From the NCBI GenBank assembly GCA_002503885.1, contig DASQ01000021.1:1-24144 (forward strand): 24,144 bases of DNA. Reading direction: 5' to 3'. The stretch is from Methanoculleus marisnigri. GTDB taxonomy: Archaea > Halobacteriota > Methanomicrobia > Methanomicrobiales > Methanoculleaceae. Under the pieces are notes generated by a model. That model was given only the letters and a program-made list of their open reading frames with translations. It did not search any database and was not told the origin of the DNA. Of this stretch, positions 1 through 7,915 are shown piece by piece; the first letter of the stretch is position 1; each line of letters opens with the position of its first letter. Both the position numbers and the translations under genes were made by a program.

Positions 1-264
1 GTCCAGCGATTTGAGCGTGGTCTGCAGAACCTTGGAATAGACCCACGTATACTCGGGATACTTCTTCTTCAGTACAGGCAGAGCGTTGGCCTGCTGGACG
101 TACCCGATATACTCTTTCTCAGGTAGATCCTTGTTCTCCCGATAGTTCCGGGTTCTCTCGGCAAGAGCAAAGTTGTAGAGTAACCGACACTTTTCAGAGA
201 GATGCCAGAGCACATCGGCCTGATCGGGATCTACAGAGATCTTGATCTTCGTGGCAAGGTGCAT
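1..264 (-). CDS. tnpB: TnpB/OrfB-family transposon protein, N-terminal part (runs off window)
   Basis: This is an open reading frame of 88 codons from an ATG at 264, still open at the left edge, so only the N-terminus is visible. The residues MHLATKIKISVDPDQADVLW, then CRLLYNFALAERTRNYRE and LQTTLKSLD, match the N-terminal pattern of IS200/IS605 OrfB (TnpB) proteins: a beta strand, a YNxAL helix, and the QTTLKxLD helix. In this family the C-terminal RuvC and zinc-finger parts make an RNA-guided nuclease; those parts would lie outside the window, so activity cannot be judged. No TnpA is visible. It faces outward and differs clearly from the TnpB at the right edge. The family call is fairly secure; intactness is unknown. 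Confidence 0.8.
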   Translation of the reverse strand, partial: MHLATKIKISVDPDQADVLWHLSEKCRLLYNFALAERTRNYRENKDLPEKEYIGYVQQANALPVLKKKYPEYTWVYSKVLQTTLKSLD

Positions 265-372
265 CTGAAAACTCTCCGGCAGGTTCTCTCAGTAAGTATG
301 TGCTGTCCTCTGTCATAGAGATATGGGATGTGGGGGCGGGGGGATCGCTGGACGAAGGGGCGCCGCTCCCAT

Positions 373-392
373 CCCCCCGCTTGCGCAGGGGG
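373..392 (-). repeat. C5/G5 hairpin upstream of left tnpB
   Basis: A run of five C (374-378) pairs with five G (388-392) around a small inner GC stem. Read on the minus strand it lies about 110 bp 5' of tnpB and follows the bases AGA, as the hairpin at 23696-23715 does upstream of the right-hand tnpB. Subterminal hairpins of this kind are typical of IS200/IS605 ends. I cannot tell whether it belongs to the left end of this element or to the right end (omega-RNA side) of a neighbour. Confidence 0.45.
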
Positions 393-550
393 TCTTCCCG
401 CTCTGCCCCGCGAGCCCGGCAGAGATAAAAGAGGTTCCACGATAATGCAATTTAGAGAGAAGAGGATGCACGAAAAGACGACGTCAAGGGGGGAAGTGTC
501 TTATGTGGATCCAGATCTCTCTAGGGCTATTTAGTCCACAGTGATATTTA

Positions 551-572
551 ATAGTTTCGATAATGAAACTAT
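551..572. terminator. AT-rich inverted repeat, possible terminator
   Basis: ATAGTTTC and GAAACTAT form a perfect 8-bp inverted repeat around GATAAT. It sits about 40 bp beyond the stop of the minus-strand sulfurtransferase gene. Read on the minus strand it is preceded by a T-rich stretch (TTTATTTT), which is consistent with archaeal termination. A role as a protein-binding site is equally possible. Confidence 0.4.
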
Positions 573-613
573 AGAAAATAAAGGTTTTGGCCGGTTGCCC
601 GGGCGTTTACGGA

Positions 614-1579
614 TTACCGTGCAGCCGCCGCCTCAGCTCTCGCTTCTCGTGGGTTCGGCCCCTCTACGACCGGATTGCCCGGATGGGTAACCCATTCGGT
701 GAACGACCCCTCGTAGATCCGGACACTCGGGTAGAGGTAGAGCCACTTCAAGAGGACGAACTCGTTTGTGGCCTCCCGGCCGGTCCCGCACGAGCAGATG
801 ACGGTCCTGCTCCGGTCGACGCCGTGTTCTTCCAGGATCCTATCGAGTTCGTCGTTTGACTTGAGCTGCGCCGGGTTCGCATCGTCCATCAGGCTCTTCC
901 AGGGCAGGCTGATGGCACCGGGGATGTGCCCGGCCTTCCGCCAGGGCCCGCGTCCTTCATACACCTTTGCCGGACGTGCATCGAGCACGACCACATCGTC
1001 GTTGTCCTTGATCCGGAGGAACTCGTCATACCCGATGGGGTAGTCGTCGCGGGCCTCGGCGGTGAACCTGGACGGCTCGACCGCGGGGTACTCCTGCGAG
1101 AGTTCTCCTCCGTAACTCTTCCACCCATCCAGTCCTCCATCGAGGATGTATACGGCGTTGTGACCGTACTTCGCCAGGGTATAGGCCATCATCGTCTGCC
1201 CGAGCCCGTCACCCTGGCCGGAGAATACGCCCTTGCCGGTGTAGACGACGACCGGTGAGTCGGCCTCGATGCCCGCGCGCCGGAACGACTCCTGGATGCA
1301 GGCGGTCGGGCTGTACGACCCGGGGAAGCCACGATTGGATACGCGCAGGACGCCTTCGGTCAGGTAGGCGGCACCGGGGATGTGCTCCTGGATGTAGTCA
1401 TGTATGTTCGGCTGGACGTCGACGATCGTCATGTTGCCATCGTGCAGGTGGTCGGTCAGCCAGTCCGGGGTCACCAGTTTGACCTTCCCGTCACCACGGG
1501 GATACGGGACATTTTCCCGGTCGCTGCTGGCCTGCAGGCGTTCTTTACCGCCGGGGGTGAAGATCTTGTCATCTTCCAT
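614..1579 (-). CDS. Two-domain rhodanese-family sulfurtransferase
   Basis: A 321-residue protein with two rhodanese domains, the length expected of thiosulfate or 3-mercaptopyruvate sulfurtransferases. The N-terminal domain (about 33-165) has HIPGA near 66-70, but its active-loop position reads YTGKGVFSGQG and has no cysteine. The C-terminal domain (about 180-305) has GHIPGAISLPW (217-227) and the loop CSCGTGREA (262-270); Cys264 is the likely persulfide-forming residue. This arrangement of an inactive first and active second domain is normal for the family. I chose the ATG at 1579 over an upstream in-frame start at 1651 because GAGGTGAT lies just before it and a TATA-like box sits near 1651-1657. 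The sulfur donor and acceptor cannot be told from sequence. It appears monocistronic. Confidence 0.85.
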   Translation of the reverse strand: MEDDKIFTPGGKERLQASSDRENVPYPRGDGKVKLVTPDWLTDHLHDGNMTIVDVQPNIHDYIQEHIPGAAYLTEGVLRVSNRGFPGSYSPTACIQESFRRAGIEADSPVVVYTGKGVFSGQGDGLGQTMMAYTLAKYGHNAVYILDGGLDGWKSYGGELSQEYPAVEPSRFTAEARDDYPIGYDEFLRIKDNDDVVVLDARPAKVYEGRGPWRKAGHIPGAISLPWKSLMDDANPAQLKSNDELDRILEEHGVDRSRTVICSCGTGREATNEFVLLKWLYLYPSVRIYEGSFTEWVTHPGNPVVEGPNPREARAEAAAAR

Positions 1580-1605
1580 TTCTATCACCTCATAATCGGA
1601 TATTC

Positions 1606-1623
1606 TCACTCTGAAGAGAGTGA
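1606..1623 (-). promoter_or_regulatory. Inverted repeat at the sulfurtransferase 5' end
   Basis: TCACTCT-GAAG-AGAGTGA is a perfect 7-bp inverted repeat, 27 bp upstream of the sulfurtransferase ATG. A TATA-like CATATAC at 1651-1657 would place the transcript start near 1625-1630. The repeat therefore overlaps or immediately follows the start point, where it could act as an operator or a 5' hairpin. Confidence 0.4.
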
Positions 1624-1860
1624 TCCAGGCCCCACTCCTGCTTGAGATCACATATACCTTGTGCAGGGTCCGGCACCAATCTCGTCAGGGAAGAATAACA
1701 GCCGGAATAGGACTTCACCAGAGCCCGATAAGGGAAATCTTCTCCCCAGGTTATTTTTTGTCATGAACGCGGGTTGGTGCGCAACGTAATTCGGTCGAAT
1801 CCTCTGAGATCACTTATCAGGTATATGCTGGAGCACTACCAAAAGGGGTTGTGGGACCCA

Positions 1861-2535
1861 TCACTCCCCGGAACTCTCGGGACCAATCTCGATGCTCTCC
1901 CCCGGCGAGAGGATCCTGACCCGGATCGCTGTCGTCCGCTCGAGGGCCTGTTTGAAGTTCAGGAGATCCTCCCGGTTGGCAGGGGACGGGTCGTAGTGCA
2001 TCGGGATAACCAGCCGCGCTCCGATGTACCGGGCCGCGATCATCGCCGCGTCGGGTCCCATCGTGTAGCGCCCGCTGACGGGGAGGAGCGCCACGTCCGG
2101 CCGGTAGAGGTCCCGGATAAGCTGCATATCGGAGAAGAGCGCCGTATCGCCGGCGTGGTAGACACTGATACCGTCCATCTTGATGACGAACCCGGCGGCG
2201 ACGCCGCCGTAAAAGCCCGCCCCTTCGTCCTCAAGCCAGGACGAGTGAAGCGCAGGCGTCATCGTAAACCCGACACCGTCGACGGTGATGCTGCCGCCGA
2301 GGTTCATCGGTTCGGCGGGAACACCTTTCGAGCGCAGGTACTTCGCCACTTCGTTGATGGCGACCGTCTTCTTCGACAGCTGCGCAGCAATGCCCAGGTG
2401 ATCCGCGTGGGCGTGCGTCACGGCAACGATATCGGGCTCCATGGTGAGCGAGCCCTCCGGGATGAAGGGATCGATGAGGACCGTCCGCGATCCTGCGAGT
2501 GAGAAACATGCGTGGCCAAGCCAGGTCAACCTCAT
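1861..2535 (-). CDS. UPF0173-type metallo-beta-lactamase-fold hydrolase
   Basis: A 224-residue single-domain protein of the metallo-beta-lactamase superfamily, UPF0173 type. It opens with MRLTWLGHACFSL, carries the metal-binding HAHADH motif at 41-46, and has further likely ligands His97 (TPALHSSW), Asp130 (YHAGDTALF) and His180 (IPMHYDPS). The family is about 225 residues long, so it is full length. Members are predicted dinuclear metal hydrolases of unknown natural substrate. I chose the ATG at 2535; the longer ORF reading back into the upstream gene adds residues without family character. There is no clear Shine-Dalgarno sequence. It follows the helix-turn-helix gene by 64 bp on the same strand and may be co-transcribed with it. 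Confidence 0.85.
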   Translation of the reverse strand: MRLTWLGHACFSLAGSRTVLIDPFIPEGSLTMEPDIVAVTHAHADHLGIAAQLSKKTVAINEVAKYLRSKGVPAEPMNLGGSITVDGVGFTMTPALHSSWLEDEGAGFYGGVAAGFVIKMDGISVYHAGDTALFSDMQLIRDLYRPDVALLPVSGRYTMGPDAAMIAARYIGARLVIPMHYDPSPANREDLLNFKQALERTTAIRVRILSPGESIEIGPESSGE

Positions 2536-2599
2536 GGAGAAGAGATCGGCCTGAACGGTAAAAAATGTTGAGTAGAATAACAGAGGGTGGACCGGGGGC

Positions 2600-3208
2600 T
2601 CAGAACTCCCCCATATCGATCGCTTCGGTGATGTCGATCGCCTCGGAGAGGCCATCGTTGGCGACACCGCGCGTCATCAGCTCGGAGAGATCACGGTCTT
2701 CCATCACGTCCCGGATCCGTTCCAGGTAGGGGTCCAGGGTGGTGTCCCTCTGCTGTTCGATCACATGGCGGTACTCACGGAGTGTGGAAGGGCTCACGTC
2801 AAGTTCCTCGCTGATCTCCTTCATGGTCTTGCCTGAATCAAGAAGATCCGACATCGCCACCTGGTCGAACGGCATCTTGAAGTCGAGTTCCCTGAAGAGC
2901 TTGAGGCGGACCCGGGCACGTGCCACGGTCTTGCTCAACTTCTCATCACCGAGCGCCCTTGCGATCTCGGTGTCGTTCTTGCCGTCGTAGTACGCAACCA
3001 CGAGTCTGGAGAGCTGCCGTGGGGCGAGTTTGGTCTTGAAGTACCCCTGATCGAGGACTTCCCGCATGATCAGGGCGATCTCGCGCTCAACTGCGTCGCG
3101 ATCCCGGAGCGTACCGTGAACCTTTCTCATCGGCTCAACGATCGTCTTCTTGTTCGTGATGGTCGTAAACAGCTCAAGGAGCTGCTGCTTGCGGGTATCT
3201 TCTGCCAT
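2600..3208 (-). CDS. Helix-turn-helix protein resembling conditioned medium-induced protein 4
   Basis: A 202-residue helical protein. Residues 66-103 (LSRLVVAYYDGKNDTEIA region) and 114-150 (AMSDLLDSGKTMKEISEELD region) each look like a resolvase/sigma-type helix-turn-helix. The C-terminus (DLSELM, then DGLSEAIDITEAIDMGEF) matches my memory of the haloarchaeal family annotated 'conditioned medium-induced protein 4', whose end has a similar DGLxEA pattern. The molecular role of that family is not established; DNA binding is inferred from the helix-turn-helix segments. I chose the ATG at 3208: the 16 upstream residues are low-complexity, and a TATA-like box at 3272-3283 fits a start a little upstream of 3208. 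The downstream neighbour is the UPF0173 hydrolase. Confidence 0.65.
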   Translation of the reverse strand: MAEDTRKQQLLELFTTITNKKTIVEPMRKVHGTLRDRDAVEREIALIMREVLDQGYFKTKLAPRQLSRLVVAYYDGKNDTEIARALGDEKLSKTVARARVRLKLFRELDFKMPFDQVAMSDLLDSGKTMKEISEELDVSPSTLREYRHVIEQQRDTTLDPYLERIRDVMEDRDLSELMTRGVANDGLSEAIDITEAIDMGEF

Positions 3209-3271
3209 GTCAGTCTCTCTCTGTTCAGTATTCCACCGTCTGGTCCTGGGGGTCACCCATGATGACCTCGG

Positions 3272-3283
3272 ATATATAGTTTA
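3272..3283 (-). promoter_or_regulatory. TATA-like box of the HTH gene
   Basis: Read on the minus strand this is TAAACTATATAT, 64-75 bp upstream of the ATG at 3208. It would start transcription near 3250, giving a leader of roughly 40 nt. Confidence 0.45.
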
Positions 3284-3477
3284 TCCCCCGATTGGGGCGT
3301 AACGTTCCCTACATTACAACCGCTAAGATTTAAAGTTTACCATATAACCCGTCGAAACAGAAAGATCGTTTTTGCAGATGTGACAATATCTTCCGGGATA
3401 TCGCCCACTGCGGAAAAAAAACCTCCGCATCCGGCCTGTTTTTCGAAGAATTGTGATCTCGCGCGAGGGGATGACCA

Positions 3478-3486
3478 TTCTTTATT
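3478..3486 (+). promoter_or_regulatory. glyS: TATA-like box of glyS
   Basis: The sequence ATTCTTTATTA lies about 35 bp before the ATG at 3517. Initiation about 25 bp downstream falls near 3508, after the alternative ATG at 3502. This is the main reason to prefer the start at 3517. Confidence 0.45.
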
Positions 3487-3516
3487 AGCACCGGCACTCA
3501 AATGTACTGCAGGACT

Positions 3517-5247
3517 ATGGCCGAGACGAGCGATATTTACGAAAAAGTCATGGAAGTAGCCAGAAGACGTGGTTTTGTCTGGCCCTCTTCCGAGATATAC
3601 GGGTCGATTGCCGGGTTCATCGATTACGGCCCGCTCGGAGCCATGATGAAGCGGAACGTCGAGAACCTCTGGCGATCCTTCTACGTCTTCCAGGAAGGCT
3701 ACTACGAGATAGAATGTCCCACCGTAGGAAATGAGGCAATCTTCATCGCATCCGGTCATGTGAAAGAGTTTGCCGATAAGATGGTGCAGTGTCCGCACTG
3801 CGGCGAGTATCTCCGCGCCGATCATATTGCCGCAGAGAACGGCATCGAGAATGCAGGCACGCTCCCGGCGGAGGCGCTCCAGGCAGCGCTCTGTAACCTT
3901 CCCTGCCCCGCATGCGAGAAACCCCTGGGCGAAGCGGGTGTCTTTGCCTTCAATTTGATGTTCGAGACGACCATCGGCCCGGGGTCGCAACGGAAGGGCT
4001 ACCTGCGTCCCGAGACTGCCCAGGGTATCTTCACCGACTTTCCCCGGCTCCTGCGCTTCTACCGGGACAAACTCCCCTTCGGCGCCGTCCAGATCGGGAA
4101 GTCCTACCGGAACGAGATCTCTCCCCGCCAGGGCATGATCCGGCTGCGGGAGTTCTCCCAGGCTGAGGCCGAGATCTTCGTCCACCCCGACCGGAAGAAC
4201 CATCCCGCCTTCCAGCGCTACGCGGAGTATGCAGCGCCCCTCCTCACCATCGCCCGGCAGCTCGATGGCCAGGAGCCGGCCGCCATCACGATGCGTGCCG
4301 CCGTGGACGAAGGGCTGATTGCAAACGAGTACGTCGCCTACTATATCGCGCTCACGCACCGGATCCTGACCTCCATCGGCGTGGACCCGGCGAGACTCCG
4401 GTTCCGCCAGCACCTGACCGATGAGCGGGCACACTATGCGGCCGACTGCTGGGACGCCGAGGTCTACTCCGGCCGCTTCGGCTGGGTGGAGATCGTCGGC
4501 ATCGCCGACCGCACCAACTACGACCTGCGCTCGCATGCCGGGCAGTCCGGCACCTCGATGACGGTCTTCATGCCCTACGACGAACCGCAGCGGGTCGCGA
4601 AGAAGCGGATCATCGCCGACATGGGCGTGCTCGGCCCCCGGTTCCGCGGCAAGGCGAAGGCGATCGCGGATGCCCTGGCCGATTCCGGCCCCGGAGAGGA
4701 CGGCGCGCGGGTCACCATCGACGGCGAGGAGTTCTTCATCTCCGCCGACCTCTACCAGATCCGGGAGGAAGAGGTGGAGGTTCGCGGCGAAGAGGTGATG
4801 CCCCACGTCATCGAACCATCGTACGGCATCGACCGGATGATCTACGTCGCTCTCGAGCACAGCTACGCCGAGGAGGAGGTCGAGGGCGAGATAAGAAAGG
4901 TGCTCCGGCTCCCGCCGGCGGTCGCGCCCATCCAGGTCGCCGTCTTCCCGCTGATGAACAGGGACGGCCTCGATACGATCGCGCAGACGATCGTCGAGCG
5001 GCTCACCGGATGCCGCATCCTCGCCCAGTATGACGACTCCGGCGCCATTGGCAGGCGTTACCGGAGACAGGACGAGGTCGGGACACCCTTTGCCGTCACC
5101 GTCGACTACGATACGCTTGAGGACAACACCGCGACTGTCAGGGACCGTGACAGCATGGAGCAGGTCCGTGTGCCGGTCGAGCGGCTGCCGGAGACCCTCT
5201 CCGGACTCATCGCCGGCACCATCACGTTCCATGAACTCAGGGCATGA
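3517..5247 (+). CDS. glyS: Glycyl-tRNA synthetase, archaeal/eukaryotic alpha2 type
   Basis: A 576-residue class II aminoacyl-tRNA synthetase that charges tRNA-Gly in the cytoplasm. The N-terminus (DIYEKVMEVARRRGFVWPSS) and GFIDYGPLGAMMKRN are typical of the single-chain archaeal enzyme. Two Cys pairs (CPHC at 92-95, CPAC at 130-133) form the zinc-binding insertion. Motif 2 is YRNEISPRQGMIRLREF (about 197-213) and motif 3 is SYGIDRMIYVAL (about 435-446). Residues from about 470 form the anticodon-binding domain, with the DDSGAIGRRYRRQDEVGTP segment. Length is normal. An ATG at 3502 would add five residues, but the TATA position favours 3517. Its stop overlaps the hef start as ATGA, so the two genes are probably translationally coupled. 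Confidence 0.95.
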   Translation: MAETSDIYEKVMEVARRRGFVWPSSEIYGSIAGFIDYGPLGAMMKRNVENLWRSFYVFQEGYYEIECPTVGNEAIFIASGHVKEFADKMVQCPHCGEYLRADHIAAENGIENAGTLPAEALQAALCNLPCPACEKPLGEAGVFAFNLMFETTIGPGSQRKGYLRPETAQGIFTDFPRLLRFYRDKLPFGAVQIGKSYRNEISPRQGMIRLREFSQAEAEIFVHPDRKNHPAFQRYAEYAAPLLTIARQLDGQEPAAITMRAAVDEGLIANEYVAYYIALTHRILTSIGVDPARLRFRQHLTDERAHYAADCWDAEVYSGRFGWVEIVGIADRTNYDLRSHAGQSGTSMTVFMPYDEPQRVAKKRIIADMGVLGPRFRGKAKAIADALADSGPGEDGARVTIDGEEFFISADLYQIREEEVEVRGEEVMPHVIEPSYGIDRMIYVALEHSYAEEEVEGEIRKVLRLPPAVAPIQVAVFPLMNRDGLDTIAQTIVERLTGCRILAQYDDSGAIGRRYRRQDEVGTPFAVTVDYDTLEDNTATVRDRDSMEQVRVPVERLPETLSGLIAGTITFHELRA

Positions 5248-7478
5248 CCTCCATCTCCCACCCGCTGATCCGGCCAGAGAGCATAGAGGACCGGCGGTAC
5301 CAACTCTCCATCGCGCTCCGCGCACTTGACGCGAACACGATGGTCGTCCTCCCGACGGGCCTCGGGAAGACGGCCGTCGCGCTCATCGTCGCGGCATCCC
5401 GCCTCTACTCCCATCCGGGGCGAGTGCTGATGCTTGCGCCCACAAAACCCCTGGTCGAGCAGCATCTTCGTTTTTTCAGGCAATTCATGCTCTCCCGGGA
5501 GGGTTCCGAGCCGCAGGAGTCCGATTTTGTGATGTTCACCGGGGACACCCCCCCTGAGGAGAGGGCCAGAGCCTGGGAGGCGTGCCGGGTCTGTTTCGCC
5601 ACCCCGCAGGTGATCAAGAACGACTGCCTGGCAGGGAGGTACAGCCTCGCCGACGTCGTGCTGCTGGTCGTGGACGAGTGCCACCGGGCGGTGGGGAACT
5701 ATGCGTATGTCTTTTTAGCGCAGCACTACTGCACCACGGCGAGGGAGCCCCTGCTGCTCGCGATGACCGCTTCTCCCGGAGGGGACCAGGTGAAGGTGCA
5801 GGAGGTCTGCAACAACCTGCATATCGAGGCGGTCGAAACAAGGGTGGATACCGACGAGGATGTCCGGCCCTACATCCATGAGCGCGACATCCAGTACGTC
5901 GACGTCTACCTGCCTGAAGAACTGCAGGCGGCGCTCGTTGTCCTCCGGGGACTCGTGGAGTCGCGCCTCACCCGGCTCGCGAGCCTCAACTTCCAGGTCC
6001 CGAAAGCGGATAAACTCTCGATGAAAGCGCTCAACGCCTTAAACGCCCAGATCCAGCAGCGTATACAGACACGGGACCCCTCTGCGTTCATCGCGGCATC
6101 CCTGCACGCCGAGTGCATGAAACTCCGCCATGCCATCTTGCTCGTCGAGACCCAGGGAAGCGGGGCGCTCAAACTCTACCTGGCCCGGCTCGGCGCGGAA
6201 GGGGCCTCGAGCGCAGGGAGCAAGGCGAGCAAGCGCCTCGTCGGCGACCCTGCCTACCAGAGCCTCGTCGAGGTCTCCGGCGGCTGGAAGGAGGAACTCC
6301 ATCCCAAGGTCGCCATCGTCCGCGAACTGGTGCGGGCGCAACTCGCGGCGCATCCACAGAGCCGGATCATCGTCTTTGCCACCTACCGCGACACCGTTCA
6401 GACGCTTGTCGAGGCGCTCTCCGCGGCCGGCATCGCCTGCGAGCGGTTCGTCGGCCAGGCTTCCCGGGATGCGGAGCGGGGGCTCTCGCAGAAAGAGCAG
6501 ATCGCGAGCCTCGCCCGGTTCCGGGAGGGTGAGTTCAGGTGTCTGGTCGCGACCTCCGTGGGCGAGGAGGGGCTCGACGTCCCCTCGACGGATATGGTGA
6601 TCTTTTACGAGGCCGTCCCCTCGGAGATCCGGAGCATCCAGCGGAAGGGGCGGACCGGGAGGAGCGGCAGCGGCACGATCGTCGTGCTGGTGACGAAAGG
6701 CACCTCAGACGAGACGTTCCGGTACGTGAGCCAGTCCCGGGAGCGGGCGATGGTGACGGGGATCAAGAGCATGAGCACTGCGCCCGCCCCTATCCCGGCC
6801 GCCACCAGACAGATAGACTTCCTCGCGTTCGCTCCCCCGGGACCGGCGATCACCGTCGACGACCGGGAGACGTCGTCACGGGTCGCCGAGCGCCTGCACG
6901 AACTCGGGGCATCGATCACCCTCGAGCGCCTCGAGTTCGGCGACTACGCCATCGGCGATCGAATCCTTGTCGAGCGCAAGACCGTCCAGGACTTCATGAA
7001 CACCCTGGTCGAGCGGGACCTCTTCGGGCAGATCAAGGCCATGGCCGGTGCGGTGCCGCGTCCCGTCCTGATCATCGAGGGCGAGGAAGACCTCTACGAA
7101 GTGCGCAACATCCACCCTAACGCCGTCCGGGGCACACTTGCCGCTATCACGGTGGATATGGGGGTCACGCTGATGCGCACGAGCGATGCGGACGACACCG
7201 CCGAGATGCTCTACATCCTTGCACAGCGGGAGGGGAGCGAGCGGGGAGAGCACAAGGTGCATCCGAAGAAGTCCTACCGCTCGGTCCGTGAAGAGCAGGA
7301 GTATGCGCTCGCTTCGTTCCCGAACATCGGTATGAAGAGTGCACGGCTCCTCCTCGAGCATTTCGGGTCGCTCAAGGCGATCATCGATGCCGAAGCGGAG
7401 GAACTGGCATCCGTGCACGGGATCGGAGAAAAGACCGCGCAGGGAATATGGGATCTTGCCCGCAGGCCTTACCGCTGA
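5244..7478 (+). CDS. hef: Hef: helicase-nuclease for stalled replication forks
   Basis: A 744-residue fusion of a superfamily 2 helicase and an XPF-type nuclease, the archaeal relative of FANCM and XPF. The helicase half has Walker A PTGLGKTA (37-44), DECH near 144-147, MTASPGG, GEEGLDVPSTD, and motif VI QRKGRTGRSG near 466-475. The nuclease half has FGDYAIGDRILVERKTVQDF, with the catalytic ERK at about 577-579 and Asp583. The last 55 residues (FPNIGMKSARLLLEHFG and VHGIGEKTAQGIW) are a tandem helix-hairpin-helix DNA-binding domain. All catalytic motifs are intact, so both activities are expected. In the family the enzyme processes forked and branched DNA, often with PCNA. The start overlaps the glyS stop by 4 bp. 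Its 3' end overlaps the convergent zinc-ribbon gene by 10 bp. Confidence 0.95.
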   Translation: MTSISHPLIRPESIEDRRYQLSIALRALDANTMVVLPTGLGKTAVALIVAASRLYSHPGRVLMLAPTKPLVEQHLRFFRQFMLSREGSEPQESDFVMFTGDTPPEERARAWEACRVCFATPQVIKNDCLAGRYSLADVVLLVVDECHRAVGNYAYVFLAQHYCTTAREPLLLAMTASPGGDQVKVQEVCNNLHIEAVETRVDTDEDVRPYIHERDIQYVDVYLPEELQAALVVLRGLVESRLTRLASLNFQVPKADKLSMKALNALNAQIQQRIQTRDPSAFIAASLHAECMKLRHAILLVETQGSGALKLYLARLGAEGASSAGSKASKRLVGDPAYQSLVEVSGGWKEELHPKVAIVRELVRAQLAAHPQSRIIVFATYRDTVQTLVEALSAAGIACERFVGQASRDAERGLSQKEQIASLARFREGEFRCLVATSVGEEGLDVPSTDMVIFYEAVPSEIRSIQRKGRTGRSGSGTIVVLVTKGTSDETFRYVSQSRERAMVTGIKSMSTAPAPIPAATRQIDFLAFAPPGPAITVDDRETSSRVAERLHELGASITLERLEFGDYAIGDRILVERKTVQDFMNTLVERDLFGQIKAMAGAVPRPVLIIEGEEDLYEVRNIHPNAVRGTLAAITVDMGVTLMRTSDADDTAEMLYILAQREGSERGEHKVHPKKSYRSVREEQEYALASFPNIGMKSARLLLEHFGSLKAIIDAEAEELASVHGIGEKTAQGIWDLARRPYR

Positions 7479-7849
7479 CCCAGTCTTGCGAGGGCTTCTG
7501 CGCCCCGCTCAACCGCCGTCATCAGGGTCAGGCATTCGCCGGCCCTCTGCTCGCTCCTGATCCGCTCGCAGAGGTGGACGATCGTCCGCTCGAGTTCTTC
7601 GGCGACCCGGCCCTGCGGCTCCCGGGCGACCGCCGCCGGTGCGGGAGACTGCTCGGGCTGCCGGGCCGGAGCCGCCTGCTCCGGTTCGGGAAGCGTTCCG
7701 CCGGGTGCAGCGAGCGGGCAGATCACGCACTGTGTCTCTCCCTGATACTCAAACAGGGGATACCCGCAGACCTTACAGGATTTAGCGAGCATCTTTCCTC
7801 CCTTCAGGAGATACCCGGCCATGACTTCGTCAGCCTGATCAGCCGTCAT
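7469..7849 (-). CDS. Sjogren's/scleroderma autoantigen 1 (p27) family zinc-ribbon protein
   Basis: A 126-residue protein. The N-terminus (MTADQADEVMAGYLLKGGKML) followed by a zinc ribbon (Cys25-x2-Cys28 and Cys41-x2-Cys44, in CKVCGYPLFEYQGETQCVIC) is the signature of the archaeal and eukaryotic p27 autoantigen family. A Pro/Ala/Gln-rich linker (about 49-78) leads to a C-terminal helix. The archaeal function is unknown. The ATG at 7849 lies almost exactly where a TATA-like box at 7872-7881 would start transcription, so the message may be leaderless. It is convergent with hef (10-bp overlap) and divergent from the UPF0147 gene. Confidence 0.85.
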   Translation of the reverse strand: MTADQADEVMAGYLLKGGKMLAKSCKVCGYPLFEYQGETQCVICPLAAPGGTLPEPEQAAPARQPEQSPAPAAVAREPQGRVAEELERTIVHLCERIRSEQRAGECLTLMTAVERGAEALARLGQR

Positions 7850-7871
7850 TTCGTTGAACTTCCTTAATCAA

Positions 7872-7881
7872 CTTATATATG
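7872..7881. promoter_or_regulatory. TATA-like box usable in both directions
   Basis: ACTTATATATG, and its complement CATATATAAGT, both look like archaeal TATA boxes. The 66-bp gap between divergent genes contains no other obvious one. Minus-strand initiation would fall near 7850, at the p27-family ATG. Plus-strand initiation would fall near 7900, before GAGGGGT and the UPF0147 ATG. Confidence 0.45.
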
Positions 7882-7915
7882 TCTGGATGCCATTAATAAT
7901 AGAGGGGTAAATCCA

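Larger units (their letters stand above)
265..613. other. Gene-free flank of the left TnpB gene
   Basis: About 350 bp without a convincing gene. It holds a C-run/G-run hairpin at 373-392 and an AT-rich inverted repeat at 551-572. The G/C-rich part (about 330-425) is probably the end structure of the TnpB element. The small ORFs here have no recognisable protein pattern. Confidence 0.6.
3209..3516. other. Divergent intergenic region with promoters for the HTH gene and glyS
   Basis: About 300 bp between divergent genes. It has a minus-strand TATA-like box (3272-3283) for the helix-turn-helix gene and a plus-strand one (3478-3486) for glyS. A second plus-strand TATA-like ATTTAAAG lies near 3327-3335. 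A TGCGGA/TCCGCA inverted repeat (3409-3429) has an A-rich loop. No coding sequence is convincing. Confidence 0.5.

Noticed and set aside
1780..1830. A tRNA-like T-loop (GGTCGAATCC) between the hydrolase and sulfurtransferase genes
   Set aside because: No matching acceptor stem, D-arm or anticodon arm can be built around it.
3225..3260. An 11-codon upstream reading frame (MGDPQDQTVEY) before the HTH gene, with GAGGT before its ATG
   Set aside because: The TATA-like box at 3272-3283 would start transcription near 3250, after this ATG, so it is probably not in the message.
3337..5325. A 662-codon open frame antisense to glyS
   Set aside because: It is the complement of a confidently identified synthetase in a GC-rich genome, where such shadow frames are common. 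Its product is Asp/Gly/Val-rich without family motifs.
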